Below, piece by piece: positions 1-11,384 of a DNA stretch of 64,000 nt. The translations under genes and the position numbers were made by a program. The stretch lies in NCBI GenBank assembly GCA_019914945.1, contig CM034103.1, positions 6,324,001 to 6,388,000 on the forward strand. The letters are read 5' to 3'. How positions within the stretch are numbered: position 1 is the first letter of the stretch; each line of letters opens with the position of its first letter. Under the pieces are notes generated by a model. The model had not been told where the DNA came from and did no database searches. It saw only the letters and a program-made list of their open reading frames with translations. Source of the DNA: Typha latifolia. Lineage: Eukaryota > Streptophyta > Magnoliopsida > Poales > Typhaceae.

Positions 1-239
1 TCTACCGCTGATCCCCCTAGTCCTGTAGGGCAGGCCTTACCTTTCCCCATTTATCTCTTTATCTTAACCATCTCTACTTCCTGTACAGTTTTTACCACAA
101 TTATAGGCCAATCATAGCCTTCAACCATCTATCGCATCCGCATTCGCAGACCACCACCACCATCAACTACTCGGCTTCCACTCCATCATCACCCAAATCT
201 CGTGTAGAACCGCTACGAATCGGATCAAGCCGGTTCGTT

Positions 240-1490
240 ACAATCTCTTTCCGAACAGATGGCCATCAATACTCAGATGATGATGGAGATGATGTGGTAA
301 ATATAGGTGACAAGAGAAGTTATGGCGATAAAAAATGCATCGACGACTCCTCGACGTGAGTCTACCACCATGAACATGCACCATTAGTTCGGAACCTTCT
401 CCAGCAAGAACCCCTGCTCCCATAACCCTATGGGCAGAGACCAGCAAGGATGATTCTATCAAGCCAAGTTGCGGGTGAGCCCGTCCGTCGGGCAAACCTA
501 AATGGAGATCATCTTGGAGGTCTAGACCCTTGGGCGGAGCAAGACAAACCGGAACCGCGTCGGGTTAACATAAACCGAAGGAGGGATCATCCACCATTCA
601 TGATGCATCCTCCTCAAGTTAGGCAAGGGCTCGGACCGTACATCTCAGCTTTCCAAAGTTCAAAGGCAGCGACCTAGTCGATTGGTTCTATAGGACCGAA
701 CAATTTTTTGTGTACCAAGGTACAGCGGAAGAGTATAAGGTGATGCTCGCAAGCTTCCACCATGAAGATCCGGCACTTCATTGGTTTCGGGCAGCCAATG
801 CGTGTGATACGATTGCAAGTTTGGCCAATTTCTACACCGATATCATGCGGCGATTTGGAGTGTCGGGGTATGAAGACTTCGATGCTCTGCTCTCAAAGAC
901 TATACAAAGGACCACGGTTGGAGCAAACCAATAAGAATTTGAGAGAATAAATAGCCACTGCCAACCTCCTTGTACCAATCAACAACTTCGCAACACTTTC
1001 ATCTTGGGGCTGCGGGGAGACCTACAAGCCAACATGAGGGCTTTAAGGCGTAGAACCTTAAAGGAGGCCTTCGAGGATGCGATATTAATGAAAGACAAGC
1101 ATCGAGCAATGAGGATGCACATCAAATAGAACTGAACAAGCCAAGATAGCCGCAACCCAGTTCGGCCTACTATAGCTGTAGGAAATGCAGCCGGCATACC
1201 AAGAGCTACTACAGCAATGGTGCCTTCTTAAGCACCCCTGAGGCCCTCCCATGATGTGAAGTACACACCTAGAGATCTAGGTTGAGCACTCACACCTGCT
1301 CAAGTGGAGGAGCTAAGAGCCAAAGGCCTTTGCTTTCGCTGTGATGAGAAGTTTGTACCTAGACATCGTCTGCCAAACCGATTGGATCGGTGATGCTAAT
1401 AGATGGATTGGAGGGGGCTGAGGATGAGGTTGCAGCTGAAGATGAGGATGTGGCTAAACAGCAGGAATGAGTAGTGGAGGAGCAGCCCGT
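240..1490 (+). pseudogene. gag of the outer family-A element (degraded)
   Basis: From MAINTQMMMEMM-like sequence at about 259 through the retrotransposon gag capsid domain (about 680-1130, [25 protein letters not shown]) to the zinc-knuckle region CFRCDEKFV at about 1330. Frameshifts and stops break it into frames of under 80 codons. It is cut at 1490 by the nested element; the continuing protease codons resume at 5431. Its intact relative is the gag at 2484-3684. Confidence 0.75.
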
Positions 1491-2442
1491 TGATACGATT
1501 CGGACTTCACCGACGTCGTCTCGAGCATGGGTTCACTTTAGGAGTGTTTTTATTTCATGTTTTAGTGTTTAATTTCCATTAAAATAAGTTTTCTGTAAGT
1601 CGCGATCGAACGCGGGTGGAGTGAGTTCGAACGCGGTTTGTGAACGGGGTTATGAACGTGGAGAAGAGAATGTACTGTGCGTTCGAACGCGGTGCGTTCG
1701 AACGCACTGTGAACACCTGCATCGCGTTCGCAAATGCTGACAGGCGCGTTCGATCACGCGTTCAAACGCCTGCATCGCGTTCGCAAATCCAGAAGAGCTA
1801 ATTCGGTGCGTTCAAACGCGGTCGGGCGAGTTCGAACACGGTCGGCGAAAATTGTGTTTTAGGGTTAATGTGAATTGTTGATTAGCCTATAAAAGGATGT
1901 GTAGGGCAACCAAAATCATTATTGATTATTGAGATTGAGTTTTGCCTTGCCTCCTTCGTCTTCTTCGCTCCCGTTCTCTCAATCCCCGGCGACGCCGCTT
2001 CTAACCTCCCTCGTCCGGCTAATCACACTAGTCCCTTAGGGGTGGCCCTCTTCTCCCCCTTCGTCCAATCTATCCAACACTTGCCCTAATCCTTCCATCA
2101 ACCACAACCGTTCCACCATCACTTTTCACCGGTGCCACCACATTAACGCCGATCCACCACCATCCACCATTACCTAGGATCTCGTGCCTCCATCCACGAA
2201 TCCAAAACAGAGCATCCTGACGTTCGGCCACTAAACGAACGATATCTCTAGATCCCCAACTCCGATTCGCCTGTAAATAAATTTTTTGGAAAGCTCTTTT
2301 ACGAGGCTACAACAATCAAAATCTCACGTCAATCCGATGGCGGAATATTTTGAGATCTTATTTCAAAGTTCCGTGCAAGATCTAGTCCAGATCTGAGAAT
2401 TAGAAAAGATCGATCTTTAGCCCCAAAGAGAAGATCGTATCA
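1491..2442 (+). repeat. family-A 5' LTR (952 bp)
   Basis: Starts TGATACGATT and ends AGATCGTATCA. TATAAAAG lies at 1888-1895, directly downstream of a palindrome array. The primer-binding site follows within a few bases. Confidence 0.93.
1602..1850. repeat. GCGTTCGAACGC palindrome array in LTR A (U3)
   Basis: Repeated intact and mutated copies of the 12-bp palindrome GCGTTCGAACGC, alternating with half-sites such as GCGTTCGCAAAT. The array sits between the LTR start and the TATA box. This copy has about one 15-bp unit more than its sister LTR. Confidence 0.9.
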
Positions 2443-2444
2443 AT

Positions 2445-2457
2445 CCGGTATCAGAGC
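2445..2457 (+). other. primer-binding site (initiator tRNA-Met)
   Basis: GGTATCAGAGCC, complementary to the 3' end of plant initiator tRNA-Met, starts three bases after the LTR end. Confidence 0.85.
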
Positions 2458-2483
2458 CACCTTTCCTCGGACAAGCGCTTCCA

Positions 2484-3684
2484 ATGACGACAACCAGATC
2501 CATGGCTGCACGGTGAGATGATGAAGAAGAGATTCTCCCAATATAGGAGGGAGAAACGATTGCAAGGACTTCCACCCGTGGAACCGCCCGATCTAATCAG
2601 AATACGGAAGAACCTAGTGTTCAAGCCATGTTGGGGTCTATTTCAGAGCAATTGGCCATTAACAACCAGATGATGATGGAGATGATGCGGGAACTATGGG
2701 CGAACGGGAAGGCACCATCGACCCCACAACGCGAGTCCACCCCCTTGAACCCACCGCCACCGGTTCAGCCTTTGCAACCACAAGAGCCGCTGCTACCACC
2801 ACCCTATGGGCGAGACAAGCAAGGATGGTTACACCAGGTCCGGTTGCGGTGTGAACCCATCCGACGGGTGAACCACTATGTAGACCGCCTTGGAGATCAA
2901 GATCCGTGGGCGGGTCAATACGATCCGGAACCACAACAAGTTAATTAAAACCGAAGGAGGGATCATCAACCCTTCATGGTGCATCCTCCCTGGTTAGACA
3001 AGGACATGATCCGGAACGAGACAATGGCATCCGTGGACAAGTCGTGCGTCTCGAATTCCCCAAGTTCAAAGGTGGCAACCCGATCGATTGGTTGTATAGG
3101 GCGGAGCAATTCTTTGCATACCAAGGAACGGCGGAAGAGTACAAGGTGACGCTTGCGAGCTTCCACCTTGAGGATGTGGCGCTTCATTGGTTTCGAGCAG
3201 CCAATGCCACTGAGGCTATCGAAACTTGGGCTGAATTTTGCGCCGATATCACACGGCGATTTGGAGCATCGGGATATGAAGACTTTGATGCTCTCCTCTC
3301 AAAGATGGTGCAAAAGACCACGGTTGGGTCATACCAAGAAGAATTTGAGAAAATTAGTAGCCGATGTCATCCACCATGGACGGATCAGCAACTTCGCAGC
3401 ACCTTCATCTCCGGGTTGCGAGGTGACATACAAGCCGATGTGAGGGCTTTAAGGCCTAGAACCTTAAAGGAGGCCTTCGAAGATGCGGTGCTTATAGAAG
3501 ACAAACATAGGGCCATGAAGATACACTTGAAACAGAGTTGGATGAGCCAAGGAAGCCGCAATCAAGCTCAACCAAACATAGCGGCGGGAAATACTATTGG
3601 AGTACCAAGTGTTGTTGCTACAGTGGTACCTCCTCGAGCACCCTTGAAGCCATCCCAAGATGTGAAGTATGCACCTAGAGGTCC
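2484..3684 (+). pseudogene. gag (capsid) of the nested family-A element
   Basis: The ATG at 2484 is followed by a stop at 2514; the frame 2628-2948 carries the N-terminal region (MMMEMMRELW, then a proline-rich segment). After a frameshift, 3044-3688 encodes about 214 residues of capsid domain, including [26 protein letters not shown] and [19 protein letters not shown] stop at 3686 and a frame change separate it from the zinc knuckle. It would form the virus-like particle in an intact element. Only a handful of lesions, so it is young. Confidence 0.85.
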
Positions 3685-4492
3685 GTGACGAGCACTCACA
3701 CCAGCCCAAGTAGAAGAAAGAAGAGCCAAGGGCCATGCTTCCGTTGTGATGAGAAGTTTGTACCCGGGCATCGTTGCGCTAAACCGATGGGATCGGTGAT
3801 GCTAATCGATGGATTGGAGGAAGCGGAGGATGAGTTTGCAGCTGAAGGTGCAGATGTGGCTGGACATCAAGGAGAAGAAACTGAGGAGCAACCCGTGGAG
3901 GACATGATAGCCGAAATCTCCCTCCACGCCTATTCGGGGACAGCTGCGTCAAAAACCTTGCGGGTAAACGGAGTAGTCAAGAAAACCATAGCGAGAATCT
4001 TGATTGACACCGGGTCCACCCACAACTTCATTGACAAGAGGCTCCTTAGGAAGATTGGGCTCGAGTCGGAACCCATAGAAGGGTTCCATGTGACAATCGG
4101 AGATGGCACCACATTGCGAGCAGAATTTATTTGTGGAGCTGTGGAATTGAAGGTGCAAGGCCAAACTTTCACATTGGACCTTTATCCGTTGGCCTTGCAA
4201 GGTGCCGATATTGTTTTGGGGACTCAATGGCTTCAAAGCTTGGGGCCCGTAACATTTGATTTCTCAAACCTCACACTGACATTTCGAAGGAATGGAAGAA
4301 GGGTGCTGCTAGATGGAAATCAACCGCGGCAAGGGCCGACATTGCAACCACTTGTGGGTTTTCCTTGTGCAGGGGACCGAGCTCTACTATTGCAAATGGC
4401 TGTTGTTGAACCAGAACATCCACCACCAAAGGAAGTAGCCTCTGACATGGAAGAGCTGCTGCAGGAGTTTCAGGATCTCTTCAAGGAACCCC
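3685..4492 (+). pseudogene. gag zinc knuckle and aspartic protease of the nested element
   Basis: One open frame. The knuckle [14 protein letters not shown] is at about 3737-3780, then an acidic linker, then a retropepsin-like protease with active site DTGSTHNFID at about 4006-4035 and the [13 protein letters not shown] segment at about 4213-4250. It ends in the linker that normally precedes reverse transcriptase and then reads into the LTR at 4493, adding about 30 LTR-encoded residues before a stop. The protease looks intact but has no pol to process. Confidence 0.88.
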
Positions 4493-5430
4493 TGATACGA
4501 TTCGGACTTCACCGACGTCGTCTCGAGCATGGATTCACTTTAGGAGTGTTTTTGCTTCATGTTTTAGTGTTTAATTTCCATTAAAATAAGTTTTCTGTAA
4601 GTCGCGTTCGAACGCGGGTGGAGTAAGTTCGAACGCGGTTTGTGAACGGGGTTGTGAACGTGGTGAAGAGAATGTACTGTGCGTTCGAACGCACTGTGAA
4701 CGCCTGCATCGTGTTCGCAAATACCGACATGCGCGTTTGATCACGCGTTCAAACGCCTGCATCGCGTTCACAAATCCAGAAGAGCTAATTCGGTGCGTTC
4801 GAACGCGGTCGCGCGAGTTCGAACGCGGTCGGCGAAAATTGTGTTTTAGGGTTAATGTGAGTTGTTGGTTAGCCTATAAAAGGATGTGTAGGGCAACCAA
4901 AATCATTATTGATTATTGAGATTGAGTTTTGCCTTGCCTCCTTCGTCTTCTTCGCTCCCGTTCTCTCAATCCCCGGCGACGCCGCTTCTAACCTCCCTCG
5001 TCCGGCTAATCACCCTAGTCCCTTAGGGGTGGCCCTCTTCTCCCCCTTCGTCCAATCTATCCAACACTTGCCCTAATCCTTCCATCAACCACAACCGTTC
5101 CACCATCACTTTTCACCGGTGCCACCACATTAACGCCGGTCCACCACCATCCACCATTACCTAGGATCTCGTGCCTCCATCCACGAATCCAAAACAGAGC
5201 ATCCTGATGTTCGGCCACTAAACGAACGATATCTCGAGTTCCCCAACTCCGATTCGCCTGTAACTAAATTTGTTGGAAAGCTCTTTTACGAGGCTACAAC
5301 ATATCAAAATCTCACGTCGATCCGACGGCGGAATATTTCGGGATCTTATTTCAAAGTTCCGTGCAAGATCTAGTCCAGATCTGAGAATTAGAAAAGATCG
5401 ATCTTTAGCCCCAAAGAGAAGATCGTATCA
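4493..5430 (+). repeat. family-A 3' LTR (938 bp)
   Basis: Nearly identical to 1491-2442, with TATAAAAG at 4875-4882. It differs mainly by lacking one palindrome unit. It begins exactly at TGATACG with no polypurine tract before it. Confidence 0.93.
4604..4836. repeat. GCGTTCGAACGC palindrome array in the 3' LTR A
   Basis: Same layout as the array at 1602-1850, minus one unit of about 15 bp next to the position equal to 1693. Confidence 0.9.
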
Positions 5431-7133
5431 CCCGTGAAAGACATTATGGCCAAAATCTCCCTCCACGCCTATTCCGGGACAGCTGCACCAAAGACCCTGC
5501 GGGTGAACAGTGTAGTCAAGAAGACCATAATAAGAATCTTGATCAACACCGGGTCCACTCACAACTTCATTGACAAGAGGCTTAGGGGTGTATTGGGCTT
5601 GAGTCGGAACCCATGGATGGGTTCGATGTGACGATCAGAGATAGCACCACATCGTGGGCTGATTTTATTTGGGAAGGGGTAGAGTTGAAGGTGCAAGGCC
5701 AAACTTTCACATTAGATCTTTATTCGTCAGCCTTGCGGGGTGCCAACATCATCTTGGGGGCTCAATTGCTTCAAAGCTTAGGGCCCGTAACATTTGATTT
5801 TATAAACCTCACACAGACATTCTTGAGGAATGGTCGGAGAGTGCTGCTGGATGGAAACTGGCCATGGCAAGGGCTACCGTTGCAACCGCTGTTTGGACTT
5901 CCATGTGCAAGGGACCGAGCTCTACTCTTGCAAATGGATATTGCTGAACCAGAACATCCACCATCAAATAGAATACCTGCTGACATGAAGGAGCTACTGC
6001 AGGAATTTAGTGACCTCTTCGAGGATCCCCGAGGACTACTGCCGACCCCCCACCATCACCACTGAATCTAGATTATCCTAGGGACTGAACTAGCCAATGT
6101 TCGACAGTATCGGTACCCAAATGTCCAGAAGGAGGAGATCAATAAATTGGTGGTCGAGATGCTATAGCAAGGGATCATCCAGCGGAGTAGAAGCGCCTAC
6201 TCATTGTCGGTGCTGCTGGTTCGAAAGAAAGATGGGAGTTGGCGGTTCTATGTCGTCTACTGAGCCTTGAATGCAATCACCGTCAAAGACTGGTACCCAA
6301 TATCGGTGATTGAGGAGCTGCTGGACGAACTCACAGGGCTGGCTTATTTTGACAAGCTTGACTAATGAGCGGGGTACCATCAAATCTGAGTCGACTTGGA
6401 AGATGTACACAAAATGCGTTTCAATCTCACGATGGCCACTACAAGTTCCGAGTCATGCCATTTGGGCTCACCAATGCACCGGCGACCTTCCAAGGGCTGA
6501 TGAATGACCTTTTTCATCTTCTCTTGCGTTGGTATGTGCTCATCTTTTTTGACGATATTCTGGTATATAACAGGAGTTGGAGTGAACACTTGCGGCATGT
6601 GCGTGAGGTGTTGAATATGTTGGGACTGACCTAGTTGAAAGTCCAGATGAGCAAGTGCCTTTGGGGTGAGCCATGAGTGGAGTACTTGGGTCACATAATC
6701 TCAACGAGAGGGGTGGAAGCCGATCCAAGCAAGATTAAACACATGGTGGACTGGCCCATTCCCAATACTCCGCGGGAATTAAGGGGATTCCTTGGGTTGA
6801 CGGGGTACTATTGGTGATTCGTTGCCAATTATGGCAAGATCACTACCCCACTGACCTTCTTACTTAGAAAGGAAGAGTTTCAATGGACGAGCAAGGCGAC
6901 GGTGGCTTTCGAAGCATTGAAGATAGCCATGTCTACCGCACTGGTTTTGGCTTTGCCAAATTTTAACAAGCCCTTTGTGGTGGAATGCGATGCCTCGGGT
7001 GCAGGCCCATGACATATATGAGCAAGGCATTGTCGAACCAGTCTTAAGAATTATCCACCTACAATCACGAAATGCTAGCAATTCTTCACACCGTCACCAA
7101 ATGGTGACCCTATTTGATTGGTCGATGGTTTAC
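5431..7133 (+). pseudogene. protease, reverse transcriptase and RNase H of the outer family-A element
   Basis: Protease at 5434-5800 (active site mutated to NTGSTHNFID), linker to about 6060, reverse transcriptase at about 6100-6760 (KKDGSW, FGLTNAPATF, and FFDDILVY for the catalytic YxDD region), then RNase H at about 6890-7133 (FVVECDASG). Numerous stops and frameshifts. It is interrupted at 7133 by the copia element and resumes at 10425. Confidence 0.82.
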
Positions 7134-7940
7134 TGAACAAACCCCTAGACACAAGTATGTATCTAAATACTAGGCAATGATATCACTCGTTCGCTTAAGT
7201 AAAAGTCTGTAGAAATATTAAGAACGAAAGCAGAGATGAACGCCCAAATTTTAACGTGGAAAAACCCAAATGGGAAAAAACCATGGATCCAAACTCGGAT
7301 CAAAACCAATCACTAGAATAGTAGCAGTTACAAGACTGACTCTCAAAACAACCCGTCGATCCAAACGACTTTGTTCCTCTCAGTCTTGCTCGCTAGAACT
7401 CATGATTCACCACTTCTCGTGATTGAAGTCCAATCTCAGTAACCCTCGAGATTGATCTTTCGTCTAGATAGCCCTTAAGACGAAAGATTAAGATTTGTAG
7501 ATGAGAAGAGCCTTGTTAGTTGAAGAACCGATGTAGCCTCAAGAAGTCTCCTTCAATAATGCTTCTTCAACGCCCCTAGAGATAGGGTTTCACAATCCTT
7601 ATATATGATCTCCAAGATAGAGCCAAATCCAAATCTTATCCGTACTCACGAAAGTCCAATTTTATCAAACTTCGTTGGTGCGTTCGAACGCGGCCCGGGT
7701 GCGTTCGAATGGCATGATTTGAACTCAGGTGCGTTCGAACGGGCCCGAGTGCGTTCGAACGCGACAACTTGAATTCTTCAGGTTGCGTTCGAACACGTTT
7801 GTGAACGCAGCTCTCGGTCTATGTGAACGCAGTAGCCGCGTTCGAATGCGTTTGTGAACGCGGCTCTCTGTCTGTGTGAACGCAGATTCCGCGTTCGAAC
7901 GCGTTTGTGAACGCGGTGTGAACTCGACGTCTTTTCTCCA
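7134..7940 (-). repeat. copia 3' LTR, truncated
   Basis: It matches the 5' LTR at 9606-10424 from its outer end up to the palindrome array, then breaks into gag sequence. Its array is longer than that of the 5' LTR. Confidence 0.88.
7680..7930. repeat. GCGTTCGAACGC palindrome array in copia LTR
   Basis: At least seven intact or near-intact palindromes alternate with GTTTGTGAACGC half-sites. The 12-bp core is the same as in the gypsy LTRs although the rest of the LTR is unrelated. Confidence 0.9.
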
Positions 7941-8002
7941 AGTTTGCCGTTGGTACCATCGAAGATTCACCAGTTTGTATATTCAAGTTCTGTTTAGAAG
8001 GG

Positions 8003-9604
8003 TTAATCCAATGATTGCTTTGTAAATGCGGTTGTTGGCTTCAGGTATTCCTCCTTTTGTATACCTGCAGAAACAAATACAGTTTTTTTATTATTTGAAT
8101 TACCAGTGTATCCAACACCATACCTGTCTTTTCCAGAGATCTGAGCTTTTAGAATCTCATCAAGTTTGTTTTTCCCTTTTAGAAATGTCACTTCCTTATT
8201 CAATCGCTCTAGTTCAATTTCATCAGCCTTCATTTTATTTTTCGCATTGTCAAGTTGTTCAGAAAGGTCTTTGACACGTTCAAGCTCCAATTTGTACTTC
8301 TCCTCAAATTTAATTCTTTCCGGTTCAATTACCTTGAGTCATTGATGTAGTCTAAGATTGCTTTTCTTGAGTTTAAACGACTCCAAGTATAGGTCATTAT
8401 ATGCCTTTTGAATTTCAGATTCATCTTCTTCAGCTGGTAACATATCCTGATCATCTGTTCTATCAGTATCAATAACGGAATCAATATTAAGTAGAGAAGA
8501 GGCAAAAGCTACAAAGTTTTCTTCGTCTTTTCTAGAATCATCATCAGATTCATCTGAGTCATCCCAAGTAACTTTCATAGCTTTACCCTTCTTCTTAAGG
8601 CAATTAGGGCATTCTTGTGCGATGTGTCCAAAACCAGAACATTCAAAACATTGAACTTTATTCTCAGAATTCTTATTTTTCTGTTTGACATTGTTGTTGG
8701 TACCACCTGTATTTGAATTCACAGTATTCTTCTTTTTCACAAAGGCTTTGCTTTTATAAAGTTTTTCAGCATTCAACTTGTTTGGCTTCCGAAAGAATTT
8801 ATTGAACTTTTTGACAAACTTGGTCAACATCTCAACATCTAAATTACCTTCATCATCAGACTCCTCTAAATTTTGTTCAACTGTGGATAGGGCCATCCCT
8901 TTGGACTTCCTTGGTTTTGAAAGACTGGACTCAAATGTTTGTAGATTTCCTACCAATTGTTCAACTTTTATAGAATTGATATCCTTACTTTCCTCAATAG
9001 CTCTAACTTTTGCCTGAAACCTTTCTCGAAGAGACCTAAGGATTTTACGGACAATTCTGTTTTCAGGAATTTTCTCTCCTAGGTTGAAACTGGAGTTGAC
9101 TATATCACTCAGCTTTGCATAGAACTCATCAAATGTCTCATTCTCCTCCATACACAGGGTTTCAAAACTAGTAGTCAACCTCTGATGTTTTGAAAGTTTT
9201 ACAGCCACAGTTCCTTCATGAGTTGTTTCTAAGATCGTCCAAGCTTCTTTTGCTATCACACAAGTAGAAATTCTTCTAAATTCTGCCGAGAAAACACAAC
9301 TAAAAATTGCATTTATTGTCTTGCTATTCCATCCAACTTTTTCATAGTCTGACCTATCCCATGACTCTATCGATTTATCAGCAATTTTATCATCCACCAT
9401 GTACATTGGTGGACTCCAACCGTTCACAACGGCAAACCATACTCGTTCATCTATAGACTTCAAGTAAGCTCTCATCCTAGCTTTCCAATATCCATAATTT
9501 GATCCATCTAGAATAGGAGGTCTAATAGATGATGGTCCATCTCTATGAAAATCCATGCCTATCTGCTCTCTCTCAAAAGGTGAGAGAACCTGCTCTAATA
9601 CCAA
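8003..9604 (-). pseudogene. copia gag with CCHC zinc knuckle (one internal stop)
   Basis: A 421-codon frame (9604-8339) followed after one TGA by the same frame to 8003. The N-terminal half has the DUF4219/UBN2 gag pattern (LDGSNYGYWKARM, ERVWFAVVNGW, EAWTILETTHEGT, FDEFYAKLSDIV). A perfect CX2CX4HX4C knuckle (CFECSGFGHIAQEC) lies near 8625-8666, then an acidic stretch and a coiled-coil-like tail. In an intact element it forms the particle shell. Protease and the rest of pol are gone. The single stop suggests recent activity. Confidence 0.88.
9592..9603 (-). other. copia primer-binding site (initiator tRNA-Met)
   Basis: TGGTATTAGAGC on the minus strand, one mismatch from the tRNA-Met complement, directly inside the 5' LTR. 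Confidence 0.82.
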
Positions 9605-9605
9605 T

Positions 9606-10424
9606 TGAAAAAACCCCTAGACACAAGTATGTATCTAAATACTAGGCAATGATATCACTCGTTCGCTTAAGTAAAAGTCCGTAGAAATATTAAGAACGAA
9701 AGCAGAGATGAACGCCAAGATTTTAACGTGGAAAAACCCAAACAGGAAAAAACCACGGATCCAAACTCGGATCAAAACCAATCACTAGAATAGTAGCAGT
9801 TACAAGACTGACTCTCAAAACAACCCGTCAATCCAAACGACTTTGTTCCTCTCAGTCTTGCTCGCTAGAACCCACAATTCACCGCTTCTCATGATTGAAG
9901 TCCAATCTCAGTAACCCTCGAGATTGATCTTTCGTCTAGATAGCCCTTAAGACGAAAGATTAAGATTTGTAGATGAGAAGAGCCTTGTTAGTTGAAGAAC
10001 CGATGTAGCCTCAAGAAGTCTCCTTCAATAATGCTTCTTCAACGCCCCTAGAGATAGGGTTTCACAATCCTTATATATGATCTCCAATATAGAGCCAAAT
10101 CCAAATCTTATCCGTACTCACGAAAGTCCAATTTTATCAAACTTCGTTGGTGCGTTCGAACGCGGCCCGGGTGCGTTCGAACGCGACAACTTTAATTATT
10201 CAGGTTGCGTTCGAACGCATTTGTGAACGCGGCTCTCTGTCTGTGTGAACGCAGATTCTGCGTTCGAACGCGTTTTTGAACGCGGTGTGAACTCGACGGC
10301 TTTTCTCCAATAATCTTGCAATTCTTCAAACCAGAGATATTCTAGACTTGTGTAAAGCTCATATACATGAAAAAATATACTTAGAATATTTTGTACACAA
10401 TTGCCAACAAATAAAAACCTAACA
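9606..10424 (-). repeat. copia 5' LTR (819 bp)
   Basis: TG...CA ends (TGTTAGGTTTTTA at the minus-strand start). A TATATAA box lies at 10071-10080 on the minus strand, with the palindrome array (10150-10310) just upstream of it. Confidence 0.9.
10150..10310. repeat. GCGTTCGAACGC palindrome array in copia 5' LTR
   Basis: A shorter version of the array at 7680-7930; several units present in the 3' LTR are missing. Confidence 0.9.
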
Positions 10425-10754
10425 TTTACTATCCGCACAGACCAGCATAGCTTACCCTACTTCACAGAGCAACGTGTGCACACCCTGGCACAACAACGGT
10501 GGGTCAAGAAACTGCTTGGGTATGACTACAAGCTAGTCTACAAAAAGGGGATCGAGAACTGAGCCACCGATGCTTTTTCGCGCCAACTAGGCGCAAGCTA
10601 GCTCGCTTCCTTTTTAGCACTAACCTTCCCTTTATTTTTAGAACTGCTGAGAGCCAGTGCAGATGATCGAGTCATGGAGGAGCTCGAGTTAGATATTATG
10701 GATCGCTTCCCCAATTTCACACCTTGAGGACAAGGTGGTGAAAGCATGGTGGAT
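10425..10754 (+). pseudogene. RNase H end, pol C-terminus and polypurine tract of the outer family-A element
   Basis: RNase H resumes with IRTDQHSLPYF and runs to the KGIEN...DAFSRQ motif near 10590. After an internal deletion that removes integrase, the pol C-terminus [17 protein letters not shown] (about 10674-10727) ends in TGA. A purine-rich GGACAAGGTGGTGAAAGC tract then leads to the 3' LTR at 10755. Confidence 0.8.
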
Positions 10755-11384
10755 TGATACGATTCAGACTTCACCGATGTTGTCTCGAGCATGGATACAC
10801 CTTATGGGTGTCCTTTCTTATTGTTTTAGTGTTTTATTAAGAGAAAAATAAGATTTCTATAAGTTGCGTTCGAACACGAGTGGGTGCATTCGAACATGCT
10901 TGCAAACACCTGCAGGCGTTCACAAATACAGAGAACGCATTTAGTGGTCGACAGAAAGTTAATAATTATAATTTTTGAATTATTTGGTTAGCCTCTTACG
11001 GTGTGAATGACAACCAAAAAGGGGATATCAAAGAATTGAGTTTTTGCCCTAATCTTCTTCTTCTCCTTCTCTCTCATTTCCTCATCCCATTGCTTCGCCA
11101 CCTCTAGCCTCCCTAGACCGGCAACTCACCCTAGTCCCTTAGGGGCGGCCCGCTTCTCCCCCTTCTTCAAATCACTCTACCTTCGCCCTGACCATTTCCA
11201 CTATCCATAGTCCTTCCACTACCACCTTCATTACCAGTGCCACCCCATTACCGCCGGCCTACCATCTCCATAATCCACCTAAGGTTCCGTGCCCACATCC
11301 ACGGATCCAAAGAACAAACTCCCTGATGTCCTCCCAATTATCTGAAGATATCTCCAGGTCCCATTGTCCGATTCACCTGGAATC
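10755..11384 (+). repeat. family-A 3' LTR of the outer element, 3'-truncated
   Basis: Starts TGATACGATTCAGAC and follows the family-A consensus (few palindromes, then the CCCTAGTCCCTTAGGGGCGG block) until it breaks at a foldback junction with family-B LTR DNA. Confidence 0.85.

Larger units (their letters stand above)
1491..5430 (+). mobile_element. nested pol-less family-A gypsy element, TSD CCCGT
   Basis: Two near-identical LTRs (1491-2442 and 4493-5430) flank gag and protease only. The duplication CCCGT is present at 1486-1490 and 5431-5435. Reading across it rejoins the host codons for the acidic stretch before the protease, which confirms the insertion point. Reverse transcriptase, RNase H, integrase and the polypurine tract are all absent: sequence runs from the linker before RT straight into the first base of the 3' LTR. 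Confidence 0.92.
7134..10424 (-). mobile_element. gag-only Ty1/copia element, TSD TTTAC
   Basis: Inserted into RNase H of the outer gypsy element, with TTTAC at 7129-7133 and 10425-10429. Joining the flanks restores the host motif IRTDQ. On the minus strand the order is 5' LTR (9606-10424), primer-binding site, gag, then a truncated 3' LTR (7134-7940). Protease, integrase, reverse transcriptase, RNase H and the first part of the 3' LTR are deleted at a junction near 7941. Confidence 0.92.
1..11384 (+). mobile_element. outer family-A Ty3/gypsy element, interrupted twice
   Basis: The pieces 1-1490, 5431-7133 and 10425-11384 read in order as eroded LTR remnant, gag, protease, reverse transcriptase, RNase H, pol C-terminus, polypurine tract and truncated 3' LTR. 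The gaps are filled by a nested family-A element (TSD CCCGT) and a copia element (TSD TTTAC). The integrase is missing. Positions 1 to about 215 resemble the LTR end region; most of the 5' LTR lies outside the window or is deleted. Many stops and frameshifts make this the oldest layer here. Confidence 0.8.

Noticed and set aside
1602..1850. Heat-shock element reading of the TTCGAA arrays
   Set aside because: Heat-shock elements need TTC and GAA separated by two bases; here they abut (TTCGAA) or are four apart, so the spacing is wrong.
1602..1850. CRISPR-like repeat array
   Set aside because: Repeats are 12-bp palindromes with irregular short spacing inside plant LTRs; there are no unique spacers or cas genes.
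3153..3443. 96-codon frame overlapping gag
   Set aside because: An out-of-frame shadow of the capsid domain. The same shadow appears in other gag copies (762-950, 44598-44801).
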